From assembly GCA_003349915.1 (NCBI GenBank), contig QFXE01000020.1, forward strand, positions 62,001 through 126,000: a stretch of 64,000 bases of DNA, in the 5' to 3' direction. Position 1 is the first letter of the stretch, and the number at the start of each line of letters is the position of its first letter. A model generated the notes under the pieces. The model searched no databases and was not told where the DNA came from. It was given only the letters and a program-made list of their open reading frames with translations. This DNA comes from an endosymbiont of Escarpia spicata (GTDB lineage Bacteria; Pseudomonadota; Gammaproteobacteria; Chromatiales; Chromatiaceae). The translations under genes and the position numbers were made by a program. Positions 35,926-44,969 of this stretch are shown here, one piece after another.

Positions 35926-38900
35926 TCAAGTCCTTACGTATCCGGCTCGTCTAACAATTGCCAACAAAAAGAGCAATAAGATCCACGGTGAGGCACTACC
36001 GCCACCGCCACTGCTTACAGTTGCCGCTGAACCACCACCAGGGGCCAACGGGTCTACAATCTTCCCGTCCGCAACCCCATCCAGGTCAAAGGGACCACCA
36101 TCAGTAAGCGTCAGATCTATACTGTTCGCATCAACCTGATTCCATTGAGTGGCGGGAATCTCTATATAATTCCCTCCCAGATCCACTTTATAAAGCACCA
36201 AATCATCAGGCAGCGGCTCACTGAAAGTAAGACGCACTGTCTGGCTGGCACCTGCCGACGGAACCGTCGTCTCATAACTGATCACGCCAAACGGGAAGGC
36301 AACGCCACTGGGCGCCCCGGCACCTGCGGCGCTACTGGTTACCGCACTCAGGTTTTGGCCTGTGCTCTCGATATCCACCGTTCCGGTCTCCGCAGCGAGA
36401 CCATTGACATGTGAGGCATCGGTGGCGGCATTGCCGCTTTCGAACACATCCAGTACGCCATCGCCATCCTGATCGGAAGGATTGTCGGGATCACCCACCT
36501 CGAGATTGTCATCCACACCATCACCGTCGGTATCGGTGGTGGTTGCATTGGGATCAAGACCAGCGGCGATGGACTGGGCCACTGTAAGGCCAGTACCAGA
36601 GGCTGCCGGGGCATCGTTACCAGTAGCCTCAGGGTCGTTGATGATCACGACCACGCTCTCGGCGCTGGAGTTACCCGCACTGTCGGTAGCGCTGAAAGTC
36701 ACTGTTCTGCGACCGATGGGAAAGAAGCCCGGGGCGTCGTCGGAAACACTCACGCCGCCATCGACATTGTCGTCAGCAGAGACATCATTGAGCAGTACCT
36801 GGATATCGAGATGACTCGCATTCAATCCTCCGAGTGCGGCATCGCCAACCAGCACCAAGCCGCTATTAGTGGTGATCACCGGACCGGTCTGATCAGTAAC
36901 GGTCACCGTTGCGGTAGCAGCACCAGAATTGCTCGCTGCATCACTGGCAGTGAAGGTAACTGTGGTCACCCCTAACGGCAGTACAGCAGGTGCATCATTG
37001 GTGATTGTCACCGTACCGTCGACGTTGTCAGTAGCGGTTGCGTCAGCGATAAAAGCCGCAGCAGCTGAGATATCTACACCATTGGCACTGCTGGCAGCCA
37101 GTGTGGTGTCGGCGGGCGGGGTCACCACAGGAGCCGCCTGGTCCGTCACTGTGACAGTTGCAGTCGCCGTACCAGTGTTTCCTGCATTATCCATGGCCTG
37201 AAAGGTGACTGTCGTAGCCCCCAAGGGAAGGTGTGCATCCATGTACATGGCAACTACTGAAACAGCACCATCCACCGTATCCAGTGCGGAGCCTCCGGAA
37301 AGGAAACCGGAAGCATTGGTGGTAGCGGTGCCGTTAGCACTCTCCGCTGCCAAGGTGACTGCTGAGGGTGGGGTTACCACGGGGGCGCTGAGATCGGCCA
37401 CCGTGACTTGAGCGGTGGCATCGTCGCTATTGCCCGCCTCATCGGTGGCACTGAAGGTCACCGTGGTGATGCCTATCGGAAAGACCGATGGTGCATTATT
37501 GCTAACCACCAAGCCGGATGAGACATCGTCGGTGGCGATGGCAGTGATGCTCAGGCTTCCCTCTCCGAGGGTGCCTTCACCGCCGATAGTGCGGCTCCAG
37601 TTACCGCTGCCATCTGCGGAAGTGCTGCCAAATACGGTTTCGCCTCCCTTTATTGTAACGGTAGATGAGGCTTGGGCGGTACCGCTCACGGAGAGTGAAT
37701 CGGCGTTGCTGATGGCGCCATCAGCAGGTGATGTGATGACCGGCGCGGCAGGCGCTACAGTGTCGATGGTCAGGGTGACGGCGGTGGATTCGGCACTGCT
37801 GTTGCCGCCACCGTCGGTGGCGATAGCAGTGAAGATGTGATCACCATCCGCCAAGGCCGAGACCGTATGGCTCCAGTTACCCGAGCCGTCAGCGGTCAGG
37901 GTTGCCAGATCGCTGCCGTTGCGGCGCAGTGTGACCGTATATCCTGCGACGCTGGTACCTGTGATTGTCGGTGTATTGTTATTGCTTGCTGTACCGTCTA
38001 CTGGTTCGGTGATAGCCGGGGCCGGGACAGGAGGGATCTCGGTTGTGGTGGTATAGGTGGCTGCTTGAGTGGCACCGAGTAATACTGTGGGATTGGTGAC
38101 AGCACTGATGCCACCGATCGTGAGCGTGGTGTCGGTATCGGTGGGACCGGTTGCCGGAGACATGTGCCGAACATTGAGCTGGTCGCCATTCTGCACCAGG
38201 CTCACGCCGGTTTGGTAGGTGGTCGAGCCGTTGATGGCGTACTCTCCACCTTCCACGCGTACCGGTACAAAGGTGCCGCTGTCGAGATCCGCGACGGCAA
38301 TCAGATTCGAGGTCTGCAATACGCTGTTGGTTACATCGGTTTCGCTGGTGAAGGAGAAAGCCCCCGGGGAGGTGTCGCGGGTCTCAAGCTCAAGTCGCAA
38401 TAGAGCCAGATCAGCACCGTCGGCACCGGCGAGTAGAACCTTGCCATCCGGTTGCAATGCGAGTGCCTGGATATCAGGAAGGGATGCATCACTAACATAC
38501 TTGGAAAAGGTTGGATCCGGGGTTCCATCAGTGAGGAACCGGAGCAGATAGGCCCGCTCATCAAAAAGGGCATGAAGATACATACCGGTCGCCACTATCT
38601 TGTTATCGGGACCGTATGCCAAGTCGTCAATGCCGCACTCGAAGCAGTCACCGATGGCGCCGATGACGTGACCTCCGTTTCCAAAGGTGGTATCGAGTTG
38701 CAGATCAGTGGAGAAGCGGCTCAGAAAATAACGCCTGCCCATGCCGCCTTCGATACTTACCCAACCGCCGACCAGAATTTGGCCAATTGGAGTAACTGCG
38801 ACCGCGCCGACATTATAGAGACTGGTATGGCTGCCTACCTGTACGCTGGTGTTGGATTGGCTGATGCTGCCGTCAGTGTTGATACGTGCAATCACGATGG

Positions 38901-39678
38901 TGTCAATGTAGGTGACGTTGTTGTTTTTCTTACCCACCATCAGGATCTTGCCATCGCTTTCCAGTGCAATACCTTGGCGATCTCCGCTACTGGTAGTACC
39001 GCTGAAGCTGGTCAGATTGGAGTAGGGGTTGAAGCTGGTGTCCTGGCTGCCGTCGGGATTGAAGCGATAAGTGATGAAGTATTCAGTCGAACCGGACTTT
39101 GAGATACCGCTGGCCACAATCTTGCCATCGGCCTGTACCGCAACTGCCCTAAACTTGGTGCCGTTGGAATAGAGGGATATCGCGACCAGTCCGTTGATTC
39201 CGAAGCTTGTATCCACAGAGCCGTCACTGAGAAAGCGGATCATAGCAAAGGCGCGCCAGCTGACCGGGTCGTTGATCTGTCCGACGGCCACAATCTTTCC
39301 GTCTGACTGTAATGCCACCGCTTTGCCCTCGAATGACTCGGCGCCTGTTGGCAGTGTAGTTGCCGTGCCAACTATGCCGAAGCTGTTATCCAGGGTACCG
39401 TTGATGCCATACCTGGAGAGAGCAAACGGGTTTGACCCCGAGAAGGTGACGATTTTGCCGTCAGGTTGGACCAGTAACTTAACATCATATCTGGCCAACC
39501 CGGCGCCGGTGACGATGCCTGAACTCCCGAAGGAGGTGTCAAGATCACCCGGGGCCGCGGTAGCAACTGCTGAACTCAACAGACCACCAAAGGCGAGAAT
39601 AATCAGTAACAGGAGTTCAAGTCGACGACATGTCTTGAGCGCGCTGGCGTTGCGGATTCTTGTTGTTTGACGATACAT
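35926..39678 (-). CDS. Large surface protein: delta-60 repeats, Ig/HYR modules, GlyGly-CTERM-like end
   Basis: A 1250-residue secreted protein. After a hydrophobic signal (LLLLIILAFGGLLSSAVATA) there are about seven delta-60 repeats (GDLDTSFGSSGIVTG, GKIVAVGQIND and similar; residues 45-430), a beta-propeller-like type. Next come a bacterial Ig-like module (ITGTSVAGYTVTLRRNG), several HYR-like modules (LGVTTVTFTASDAASNSGAA) and a thrombospondin-type-3 calcium segment (TTDTDGDGVDDNLEVGDPD). A choice-of-anchor-U-like domain (GVAFPFGVISYETTVPSAG) precedes a C-terminus of SSGGGGSASPWILLLFLLAI then VRR. This end resembles the GlyGly-CTERM signal processed by rhombosortase and delivered by type II secretion. 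It follows the 35178 gene's promoter side closely (19 bp), suggesting a shared transcript. Adhesion or matrix role is an inference. Confidence 0.85.
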   Translation of the reverse strand: MYRQTTRIRNASALKTCRRLELLLLIILAFGGLLSSAVATAAPGDLDTSFGSSGIVTGAGLARYDVKLLVQPDGKIVTFSGSNPFALSRYGINGTLDNSFGIVGTATTLPTGAESFEGKAVALQSDGKIVAVGQINDPVSWRAFAMIRFLSDGSVDTSFGINGLVAISLYSNGTKFRAVAVQADGKIVASGISKSGSTEYFITYRFNPDGSQDTSFNPYSNLTSFSGTTSSGDRQGIALESDGKILMVGKKNNNVTYIDTIVIARINTDGSISQSNTSVQVGSHTSLYNVGAVAVTPIGQILVGGWVSIEGGMGRRYFLSRFSTDLQLDTTFGNGGHVIGAIGDCFECGIDDLAYGPDNKIVATGMYLHALFDERAYLLRFLTDGTPDPTFSKYVSDASLPDIQALALQPDGKVLLAGADGADLALLRLELETRDTSPGAFSFTSETDVTNSVLQTSNLIAVADLDSGTFVPVRVEGGEYAINGSTTYQTGVSLVQNGDQLNVRHMSPATGPTDTDTTLTIGGISAVTNPTVLLGATQAATYTTTTEIPPVPAPAITEPVDGTASNNNTPTITGTSVAGYTVTLRRNGSDLATLTADGSGNWSHTVSALADGDHIFTAIATDGGGNSSAESTAVTLTIDTVAPAAPVITSPADGAISNADSLSVSGTAQASSTVTIKGGETVFGSTSADGSGNWSRTIGGEGTLGEGSLSITAIATDDVSSGLVVSNNAPSVFPIGITTVTFSATDEAGNSDDATAQVTVADLSAPVVTPPSAVTLAAESANGTATTNASGFLSGGSALDTVDGAVSVVAMYMDAHLPLGATTVTFQAMDNAGNTGTATATVTVTDQAAPVVTPPADTTLAASSANGVDISAAAAFIADATATDNVDGTVTITNDAPAVLPLGVTTVTFTASDAASNSGAATATVTVTDQTGPVITTNSGLVLVGDAALGGLNASHLDIQVLLNDVSADDNVDGGVSVSDDAPGFFPIGRRTVTFSATDSAGNSSAESVVVIINDPEATGNDAPAASGTGLTVAQSIAAGLDPNATTTDTDGDGVDDNLEVGDPDNPSDQDGDGVLDVFESGNAATDASHVNGLAAETGTVDIESTGQNLSAVTSSAAGAGAPSGVAFPFGVISYETTVPSAGASQTVRLTFSEPLPDDLVLYKVDLGGNYIEIPATQWNQVDANSIDLTLTDGGPFDLDGVADGKIVDPLAPGGGSAATVSSGGGGSASPWILLLFLLAIVRRAGYVRT

Positions 39679-39860
39679 GTTCGACCTCGATATTTACCTG
39701 TTTTTATTTCAGAACCTGGGGATGCACAGCCCAGGACACTGTTACTGATTTTCTTTGCTTGCAGGTGCTGCTTATGCAGAGGGGGGCGGAGTCAAATTGA
39801 GCTAGAGCCTGGAGGTTTAAATCCATGTCTTCGCTAAATCTGACTCCTGTCCAGCCATAC

Positions 39861-40481
39861 TTATACGTGCCGGGCGCGTTTCCCACGCACCGCAAGCAGC
39901 ACGCCACCGAGGAGAAACAGCGCCAGGGTTGAGGGCTCCGGGACATTGGCACTCCGTACCAGCCAGTGGCCCATGTCAGAAGCACTGTCTGTAGAATTGA
40001 ACTGCCGGCCTGACTCGGTGAGGTAGAACGATCCTGTGCCATTCATAATGGCGTGGTAGACATAGGGGGTGTATCTTCGCGTAGGATCACCGACCACCTG
40101 GTCGGCAGAAACACCACGTACATAGCGGCTGGCGCCGCTTGAGGTAAGATCCATGACATTATCGAAAAACCATTCCATGCCATCCACGTTAAGCCCGTGC
40201 AACTGGTTCAATACGTGGTAAGTCACATCGGCGTGATCCCACAACCCGGTGATCTGATCGTTGCTCGCATAGCGCCAACTATCACCCCACCAGCCACCGG
40301 CGCCGCTCTCCACCTCCCCCCATGAGAGGCCTACGGTTTCATCCAGGTGCAGCCACTGAAGTCCGGTATCTGAATCTATCGTCCAGCCATTCGCATCATC
40401 GCGGATAAGCGATGCCTGCGTCGTGAACGTTGTGAACAACAGAGCGACAATTGACAGTGTAAAGACGATTTTTTTATTCAT
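39861..40481 (-). CDS. PEP-CTERM surface protein
   Basis: A 206-residue protein with a signal peptide (KKIVFTLSIVALLFTTFTTQ, cleavage after TQA), a central domain with GWTIDSDTGLQWLHLDETVG resembling the DUF1566-like/Lcl domain of many PEP-CTERM proteins, and a textbook PEP-CTERM signal VPEPSTLALFLLGGVLLAVR followed by GKRAR. It should be processed by an exosortase. It forms a group with the two preceding surface genes, and a sensor kinase is encoded directly beyond it. Confidence 0.9.
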   Translation of the reverse strand: MNKKIVFTLSIVALLFTTFTTQASLIRDDANGWTIDSDTGLQWLHLDETVGLSWGEVESGAGGWWGDSWRYASNDQITGLWDHADVTYHVLNQLHGLNVDGMEWFFDNVMDLTSSGASRYVRGVSADQVVGDPTRRYTPYVYHAIMNGTGSFYLTESGRQFNSTDSASDMGHWLVRSANVPEPSTLALFLLGGVLLAVRGKRARHV

Positions 40482-40740
40482 CTCTTTTCCCCTTTGTTAT
40501 TGTTCGCGCCCCATCGAAGAAAAAGACCTTTTAGAAAACGCTTAAATTTATTAATCCCTATTCACCGTATAGACTTCAATTGCTATACATGGCTGATAAG
40601 GAATTACACACAATTTTACAAAGCGAATATGATGAAAGGTATTGGTCGCAGGTACTAATCAATACAGACTTTAGTACGTACTTTGGACGATTTTTGTGCT
40701 ATAAATTCAACCTGATGACGTTCCTAACTGAGCGAAAAAT

Positions 40741-41311
40741 ATGAAGATTATCCTGGCTGATGATCACTCCCTGTTCCGGGAGGGTTTGCGCAGCATGCTG
40801 GAACCGGATGCCGTCTGTTATGAAGCATCCAGTCTGCCTGAGATGCTCGACCTGCTTCATGACCACCCGGATGCCGGGCATGGTCGACTTTCAAGGCCTT
40901 GAAGCTGTACGTGAACGGCATCCTGACACGCCCCTGATCATTGTTTCCATGCATTGTGAGCAAGATATCATCCAATCCGCATTGGCATGCGGCATTTCAG
41001 GCTATATCCCCAAGACCCACAGTTTTGAGTCCATGAGGAGAGCCATCGACCTGGTTCTTGGCGGCACACCCTATGTGCCACAGGAAGCGCTGATGGACGT
41101 CAACAGCCCCCTCTCCAAGAGGTCCAAACTGACACGGCGTCAACAGGATGTATATGAACGGCTGATTAAAGGCAAAACAAATCAGGAGATTGCCGATGAG
41201 CTATACATCAGCCTGAGTACGGTAAAAATGCATGTGAGTACGGTGCTGGAAAAAGTCGGCGCAAAAAACCGTACTCAGCTACTCGCCGACAGCAGAAACA
41301 TCTTTGACTGA
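40741..41311 (+). pseudogene. NarL/LuxR-type response regulator with phospho-acceptor deletion and frameshift
   Basis: From ATG 40741 the frame gives MKIILADDHSLFREGLRSML with the acidic pocket DD at residues 7-8, and runs to a stop at 40902. A second frame picks up with MPGMVDFQGLEAVRERHPDT, continues through the receiver (LIIVSMHCEQDIIQSALACG, then GYIPKTHS with the conserved Lys) and ends in a LuxR helix-turn-helix (LTRRQQDVYERLIKGKTNQE, ISLSTVKMHVSTVLEKVGAK). The stretch that should hold the phospho-acceptor (xDLVLLDLxMPGM) is missing: DLLHDHP is followed directly by the RMPGM part. Only one copy of CGGATGCCG stands at the junction, as expected from a deletion between direct repeats. The product is probably non-functional, unless the HTH part is made alone. 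Confidence 0.85.
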
Positions 41312-43036
41312 CTGCATCAAATTCGCCATTGTCAGCCGCAGCTTTTCTGCTGTAACCGGTTTGTGAAGCAGGGGAATTCCGGCCTTACTGATCTTCTGCA
41401 ACTCCCGCTGGCCGGTATCACCGGTGATGAGAATCGCGGAGACTGCTGTTTTACTGTGTTGCTGGACGACCTCAATCACCTCGATACCGCTTATGTGGTC
41501 ACGCAGCCTTAAATCACTAATCAACAGATCGGGGGGATCATATTGCCCTGCCAGCACGGACTGAACATGCTTGAGGGACTCGAAGGTTCGAGTAATGCAA
41601 CCCCAAGTCTCTAATTGAAGCTGAAGTCCCTCCAGAATATCAACATCGTCATCCACGATCCAAACCACAAGATCTACAAAAACACCATCATCAACCGGCA
41701 TATAGTCATCCGGTTCTGCCAATAGCTCCTGCTCGGCTTCTCCCTTCGGAACATCAATGCAAAAGACGGAACCTTTTCCGTAACGGGAACGCATACAAAC
41801 CGGCGTTTCCAGCAGGCTGGCAATCTGGTCGACGATGGACAGCCCCAGACCAACTCCTTTTCTTCTATCCCGCTCCGGATTATCCAATTGATGAAAGGCA
41901 TCAAAAATCGAATTCATCTCCTCTTGCCTAATCCCTTTGCCGGTATCCCATACCTCGAATCGAAAACCTTCCCCATACTTCCTGCAAGCCACCAGAACTC
42001 CACCGGAATCCGTGTATTTCACGGCATTGGAAATATAATTTTCAAGTACCCTCTGGATTAGAATCGGATCACTGTAGATCCAATGCTTACTCGGGCGAAC
42101 GATTAACCGAATGCATTTCCTGTTGCACTCGTCATCGAATTTATATTTAAGGGACTGCAATAGCTGGTTAGCAAAAATGTTTATCTTAATCGGGCTGATC
42201 ACACCTGCATCAAAGCGTGACATATCGAGTAACGAGGAGAACATCTCCTGCATGCTGTCCAGTGCATTGCGCAAGCGGGAAAGCAGATAGACCCGGTTAT
42301 CCCTTCCCCTGTCCTGTGCCAGCCCACCGAGAAACAGCTCCATCGCATAGAGTGGCTGACGCAGATCGTGGCTGGCGGCGGCAAGAAATCTTGATTTATC
42401 GACGTTCGCCTTTTCAGCAGTCTTTTTCTGAACAACAAGTTCTCCATTGGCCGACTCAAGTTCAAACTGTAAGCTGTAGGTGTGCACCAGCATTTTATGC
42501 AGCTCGACGGCAAACTTGATCATTCCTGCATAGTAGATGGCAAATAACCCGGCCAGCAGAGGATTCGCCGCTTCGGTGAACAACAAGACCACCAGCGACT
42601 GCATTAGAATCGGAATCACCAGACAAAAGTAGATAGGCAGGATTGCGGCCAGATTAATAGCGCCTGCAAAGATACCCAGCATCGGCATGAGGACAATGAA
42701 AGCATAGATATCCCATGTGTCACTCAACAGCCAGGTAAGCGAGCCCCATAACGTACTGCTGATTAGAGAGTAAGCGATGAAAACAACCTTGATAAATCCG
42801 ATCTGCGTCTGAGTAAGTTCTCTCCCCGCGTATTTTTGACAAATAATGAAATGCGGCAGGGCCACTACCTGCATGGAGAAGAACCAGAGCAGCAGGATAA
42901 TGTGCGAATAGGCAGGCCAAAGCCCGATCAACATAAGTATCTGGGCGGCAGTGATCGCAATATAGGAGGTTTGCCTGTGCCTCAGAATATGTCCCGTCAG
43001 GGCCTGAAGCATTCTGGAGTCCGGATAATCCGACAT
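41279..43036 (-). CDS. Hybrid sensor histidine kinase with C-terminal receiver
   Basis: 585 residues. The N-terminal 190 residues contain about six transmembrane helices and no periplasmic sensor domain. A short coiled coil leads to HisKA with the phosphorylated His in FLAAASHDLRQPLYAMELFL. The ATPase domain has the N box VLENYISNAVKYTDSG, G1 FEVWDTGKGI, and GVGLGLSIVDQIA. The receiver domain (about 460-575) has VVWIVDDDVDILEGLQLQLE, phospho-acceptor Asp in LLISDLRLRDH, and the Lys in PLLHKPVTAEKL. The FRLAAASHDLRQPLxAMxLF style is that of hybrid kinases paired with LuxR-type regulators. Its 3' end overlaps the broken regulator by 33 bp, so the pair is convergent and was probably a functional unit. 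Confidence 0.93.
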   Translation of the reverse strand: MSDYPDSRMLQALTGHILRHRQTSYIAITAAQILMLIGLWPAYSHIILLLWFFSMQVVALPHFIICQKYAGRELTQTQIGFIKVVFIAYSLISSTLWGSLTWLLSDTWDIYAFIVLMPMLGIFAGAINLAAILPIYFCLVIPILMQSLVVLLFTEAANPLLAGLFAIYYAGMIKFAVELHKMLVHTYSLQFELESANGELVVQKKTAEKANVDKSRFLAAASHDLRQPLYAMELFLGGLAQDRGRDNRVYLLSRLRNALDSMQEMFSSLLDMSRFDAGVISPIKINIFANQLLQSLKYKFDDECNRKCIRLIVRPSKHWIYSDPILIQRVLENYISNAVKYTDSGGVLVACRKYGEGFRFEVWDTGKGIRQEEMNSIFDAFHQLDNPERDRRKGVGLGLSIVDQIASLLETPVCMRSRYGKGSVFCIDVPKGEAEQELLAEPDDYMPVDDGVFVDLVVWIVDDDVDILEGLQLQLETWGCITRTFESLKHVQSVLAGQYDPPDLLISDLRLRDHISGIEVIEVVQQHSKTAVSAILITGDTGQRELQKISKAGIPLLHKPVTAEKLRLTMANLMQSVKDVSAVGE

Positions 43037-43094
43037 ATCTCTTTCCCAAATACACGCTATATAGGAACTGTCAGTCTATCCCAAAATACCAAGT

Positions 43095-43140
43095 GCCGGT
43101 TCCACTGCGCTTGAACCGGCCTACTTCAGCGGAGTAGGCC
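43095..43140. repeat. GCCGGTTC palindrome followed by a GTAGGCC hairpin
   Basis: Arms GCCGGTTC (43095-43102) and GAACCGGC (43113-43120) enclose CACTGCGCTT; next to it GGCCTACTTCAGCGGAGTAGGCC forms a second small palindrome (GGCCTAC / GTAGGCC). The same GCCGGTTC core occurs inside the elements at 9701 and 12987, showing it is a dispersed module. Confidence 0.85.
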
Positions 43141-43163
43141 AGCCATCATTTCTACAAAATATG

Positions 43164-44969
43164 TCAATTGGAGGTCAAGCGGACGTAGAGCAGTGGCAGC
43201 TCTTTCGGCAGGTCGGAGGGTTGCCGGATCAACACAAAATTTCCCTGGCCGAAGAGGTGCGGCAGATAATCTCCCGCCTTTTTATCGATGGTGATACAGA
43301 AGGGATGCAAACCGGCTTTGCGCGCTTCCAATACTGCCATGCGGGTATCTTCAGCGCCAAACCGACCCTCATATTTATCCAGGTCATTGGGTTTTCCGTC
43401 TGTAAGTATCAATAACAGCCGCCGTTCCGAAGACTGTGTTTCGAGCAACTTGGTGCTCTGGCGAATCGCCGCACCAAGCCGAGTGTAGTAACCCGGTTTG
43501 ATGGCATTGATGCGGCCACGCACATTGGCGCTGTAGTTTTCATCAAAGGTCTTCAACTGATGGAAACGGATAGGATCACGCTTGCGGGATGAGAATCCAT
43601 ACATCGCAAAACGATCTCCGGTGGCGGCAAGGCTTTCAGCGAAGAGGAAGAGACTGTCGCGAATGACATCGATCACGCGGGCGTGGTTATTCACCCAAGT
43701 GTCTGTGGAGAGAGAAAGATCCGCCAACAGCAGACAGGAGAGATCGCGCGAACCAACACGCAGACTCCGGTATAAGCCGTCACTGGAGGATGCCTGTCCA
43801 ATCTCCCGGTCGGTGGAGAAACGCAGGTAGGCATCCAGGTCGATCTCGCTGCCCTCCTGTTGATTTCGAAACCAGACGCGAGCAGGCGCAAGCTGTTGAA
43901 ACTGGGCACGCAGTTTTCTCGCAGTTCGTCGCAGATTGTCCGGCAGCGCCATCGGCTCTGCATTTGCCGCAATCATGGGAACCACACGACAGAGATCGGG
44001 CAGCAGAACCCCTTCGTTCAATATCAGATCGTCTTCAGACGCAGCAGGAAGATCGAGATCGAAACGCAGTTTGCTGGTGGACGCCTTAGCGTCACGACTG
44101 ACGCTCATTACATCCATATCTTTAGCCGCATCTGCCGCACTATCCAAGTCATCATTCTCTTCAGAGCTACGATCCAGATTGAGAAAATCCCCCCAAGTGA
44201 AAATAGTCTCCATGCGGATGGTGATCAGCCCACGATCCTTTCCTTTGAGCTTTTCAGCCCGCTCACCCTGTCGCCGCTCCTCCTCTTCCAAATCCTTGAT
44301 ATCACCCCGCCCGGCAGCACCTGGCTCTTCATTGCCATTGGCGATACCAACCGCAACAATCGGGGGAAAGGGGTGTAACCAGAGCGAGACCGGCTGCGGG
44401 GGACGTTTGGCCTGCGGAAGTCTCTCCACACTGCCGGGCTCGATCAGCGCCTGACGTATCGCGATCTCTTGCGCTGTTTCGGCAACAAGCCGCCTGTCGG
44501 GATGAATCCGCTGTTCCAGATGCGCCTCAACCAACCGCAGATAGCGTGCGCGCAAGCCAGGAAAACGCGCCAAGGTTTCCGCGGTCAGGCGCTGGCTTTT
44601 GCTGAACCAGGGCTCCTCTTCCTGATGCTCACCCACGGCCAGGGCCGCCAGCCAGATGTAAAGATCGCGATTGAGACTGGTTGATGAAAAATAGTCGATC
44701 ACAGCCGGCAGGTGCAGGGAGTTTTCATCCCGCCAAGCGAGTTCCACGCGCTTGCTGTCACCTGCGATACGGTGCAGCAGACTGCGCCGCGCACCGTGTT
44801 CACTAGCATGGGCTGTTTCAACCTGCAGGCCACCATCACCGCCGAGAGCGCGAAAGAGAATTCCAACGGTGGTGTGGATCTCATTCAATCTCACTGCCGC
44901 TTCCGGATGAAGGGTCTGCGCCATCCGGGTAATCAAACGATGCCAGAGCTCACCGACTTTCTCTTCCAC
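43164..44969 (-). CDS. norD: NorD-type nitric oxide reductase activation protein (vWA)
   Basis: A 601-residue soluble protein. The C-terminal 200 residues are a von Willebrand A domain with the metal-ion site DLSLSTDTW and LLILTDGKPNDLDKYEGRFG. The N-terminal half is helical and the middle is rich in charge, as in NorD and CbbO proteins. These act with the AAA ATPase NorQ to activate the NO reductase (CbbO/CbbQ does the same for Rubisco). The neighbouring norE, norF and norQ favour a NorD role, but CbbO cannot be fully excluded in an autotroph. Its start abuts the FeS gene stop. Confidence 0.85.
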   Translation of the reverse strand: MEEKVGELWHRLITRMAQTLHPEAAVRLNEIHTTVGILFRALGGDGGLQVETAHASEHGARRSLLHRIAGDSKRVELAWRDENSLHLPAVIDYFSSTSLNRDLYIWLAALAVGEHQEEEPWFSKSQRLTAETLARFPGLRARYLRLVEAHLEQRIHPDRRLVAETAQEIAIRQALIEPGSVERLPQAKRPPQPVSLWLHPFPPIVAVGIANGNEEPGAAGRGDIKDLEEEERRQGERAEKLKGKDRGLITIRMETIFTWGDFLNLDRSSEENDDLDSAADAAKDMDVMSVSRDAKASTSKLRFDLDLPAASEDDLILNEGVLLPDLCRVVPMIAANAEPMALPDNLRRTARKLRAQFQQLAPARVWFRNQQEGSEIDLDAYLRFSTDREIGQASSSDGLYRSLRVGSRDLSCLLLADLSLSTDTWVNNHARVIDVIRDSLFLFAESLAATGDRFAMYGFSSRKRDPIRFHQLKTFDENYSANVRGRINAIKPGYYTRLGAAIRQSTKLLETQSSERRLLLILTDGKPNDLDKYEGRFGAEDTRMAVLEARKAGLHPFCITIDKKAGDYLPHLFGQGNFVLIRQPSDLPKELPLLYVRLTSN

